From the NCBI GenBank assembly GCA_019637995.1, contig JAHBUQ010000004.1, positions 208,312 through 272,311 of the forward strand: 64,000 nt of DNA, in the 5' to 3' direction. Shown here in pieces: positions 63,245 through 64,000 of this stretch. The first letter of the stretch is position 1; every line of letters starts with the position of its first letter. The stretch is from Ignavibacteriota bacterium. Lineage in GTDB: Bacteria; Bacteroidota; Ignavibacteria; Kapaibacteriales; UBA2268. The notes below the pieces were generated by a model. It had not been told where the DNA came from. It was given only the letters and a program-made list of their open reading frames with translations, and searched no databases. A program made the position numbers and the translations under genes.

Positions 63245-63686
63245 AAAAACCATAAAGACAAAAATCATCGAGAAACTGAAAGAATTGGATAAATTTGCAG
63301 TAAGAGATTTTCCTATTGTAATAAGTGATTACAAACCGACACATCCACGCGGAGAATTGCTTATTAAGTCATTAGGGAAAAAGCCGTCAAAATATATTGA
63401 CCGTAGCAAGCGAATGAATCCTCTCTTTTTTGGGGATTTTGTCATAATGGAATATCAGTTCAGAATTGAGCTTATATCTTCAAAAATCTTAAGTCAAGAT
63501 GATATTTTTGATTTGACAGAAGAAGTTACTGAAAAGATGAAGTCATTGCATATTGAGCAATCCGCAGGGAGTTTTTATTTATCCGAAACAGGAGAAATCT
63601 TTTATGATGATGAAAAGCATTTTCAGCACAGGACAATGCTATTTTTTATTCCGGTTATAGAGATGCTTGAGGTGTATGATGAATGA
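63234..63686 (+). CDS. Mu gp37-like protein (DUF1834)
   Basis: A 150-residue protein beginning at a TTG codon and overlapping the previous gene by 11 bases. LDKFAVRDFPIVISDYKPTHPRGELLIKSLGKKPS and a beta-rich rest fit the gp37 family that follows gp36 in Mu-type phages. Order and size agree. Confidence 0.68.
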   Translation: MLNEKTIKTKIIEKLKELDKFAVRDFPIVISDYKPTHPRGELLIKSLGKKPSKYIDRSKRMNPLFFGDFVIMEYQFRIELISSKILSQDDIFDLTEEVTEKMKSLHIEQSAGSFYLSETGEIFYDDEKHFQHRTMLFFIPVIEMLEVYDE

Positions 63687-63957
63687 AAATTTGCTATATT
63701 GGTTAGTAACAACCCTTTTTGCTCTTGTAGCTTCAATTGCCGGTACACTATCGGTTTTTATGCTTAAAGACATCAAAAAGGAGAATGAACACAGAAAGAC
63801 GGAGATAAAAGGATTAGAACTTAAGATTGAAGATATTAAGATAATACTGACAAGACAAAGGATTAAGATATTTTTACTCCGGAAATATTACAAGTCACTC
63901 AAAGCAAATTATAATATGTTGCTTGAAAAGTATAACGAATTTAAGTTAAATGAATAG
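63679..63957 (+). CDS. Small membrane protein with coiled coil
   Basis: A 92-residue protein. One N-terminal membrane helix (LLYWLVTTLFALVASIAGTLSVFML) is followed by a Lys/Glu-rich coiled coil (EHRKTEIKGLELKIEDIKIIL). It resembles small spanin- or holin-associated or tail-region phage proteins, but no family is certain. ATG 63679 lies seven bases after GAGG; ATG 63676 is also possible. Confidence 0.55.
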   Translation: MNENLLYWLVTTLFALVASIAGTLSVFMLKDIKKENEHRKTEIKGLELKIEDIKIILTRQRIKIFLLRKYYKSLKANYNMLLEKYNEFKLNE

Positions 63958-63970
63958 AGGAGAAATACTA

Positions 63971-64000
63971 ATGAATTTTATTCCCGAAGAGGAATTACCG
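63971..64000 (+). CDS. Start of next late gene, cut by window edge
   Basis: An ATG preceded by GAGGAG opens a frame (MNFIPEEELP) that runs to the window end. By position it should be a further tail or head-tail joining gene. Nothing more can be said. Confidence 0.5.
   Translation, partial: MNFIPEEELP

Overview
The window is low-GC DNA from what looks like a flagellated member of the Bacteroidota/Chlorobiota (FCB) group, possibly an Ignavibacteria- or Kapabacteria-like lineage. The evidence is: -7 promoter boxes of the form TAnnTTTG with a TTG about 19-20 bases upstream; a carboxypeptidase-regulatory-domain TonB-dependent receptor; a BatA-type protein; a remnant of a type IX secretion sorting tail; and flagellar export genes, which most Bacteroidota lack. 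The lineage is an inference. No rRNA or other phylogenetic marker was available beyond RsmA.

Positions 1-22,270 are ordinary chromosome: an MscS-type channel (cut at the left edge), a site-2-type membrane protease, OsmC, MltG, a HIT hydrolase, RsmA, a complete seven-gene Mrp Na+/H+ antiporter operon (mrpA-G), a CNNM/CorC-type transporter, a BatA-like protein, PhoU-PstB, a TonB-dependent receptor with a TetR-type regulator, and fliP-fliQ-fliR-flhB.

Positions 22,500-31,980 form a cargo island that starts with a tyrosine integrase next to a possible tRNA-derived attachment remnant. It carries a single-polypeptide type IIG restriction-modification enzyme. It also carries a compact five-gene type IV-like CRISPR effector operon (csf1-like, cas6, csf2/cas7-like, a cysH-like PP-loop gene, csf3/cas5-like) with its own promoter, tandem 20-bp repeats and a divergent small regulator. 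No CRISPR array, DinG helicase, adaptation gene or separate cas11 was seen. This is the most notable system in the window.

Positions 32,000-64,000 are a prophage, continuing past the right edge. A lysogeny block on the minus strand (split HTH plus S24 repressor, a secreted protein, a membrane-anchored protein) faces a rightward early operon of about 16 kb. The early operon holds small phage proteins, DGQHR and ParB proteins, a recombination cassette (P-loop ATPase, PD-(D/E)XK nuclease, SMC-like ATPase), YopX, a DnaA domain IV-like protein, a replication initiator with iteron-like repeats inside its gene, a primase-helicase, a VRR-NUC nuclease, a Mor-like activator and two unusual tRNA-like genes. 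The late genes are divergent. Leftward are two methyltransferases, a PP-loop (PAPS-reductase-like) protein, a ParB-like protein, terminase, a Mu gp29-like portal, a MuF-nuclease fusion and a gpG-like protein. Rightward are a protease/scaffold, major capsid, a DUF2190-like protein, gp36- and gp37-like proteins. The head module is Mu-like, but no MuA/MuB transposition genes were seen. The phage therefore appears to combine Mu-type virion genes with theta-type replication and, probably, integrase-based lysogeny.
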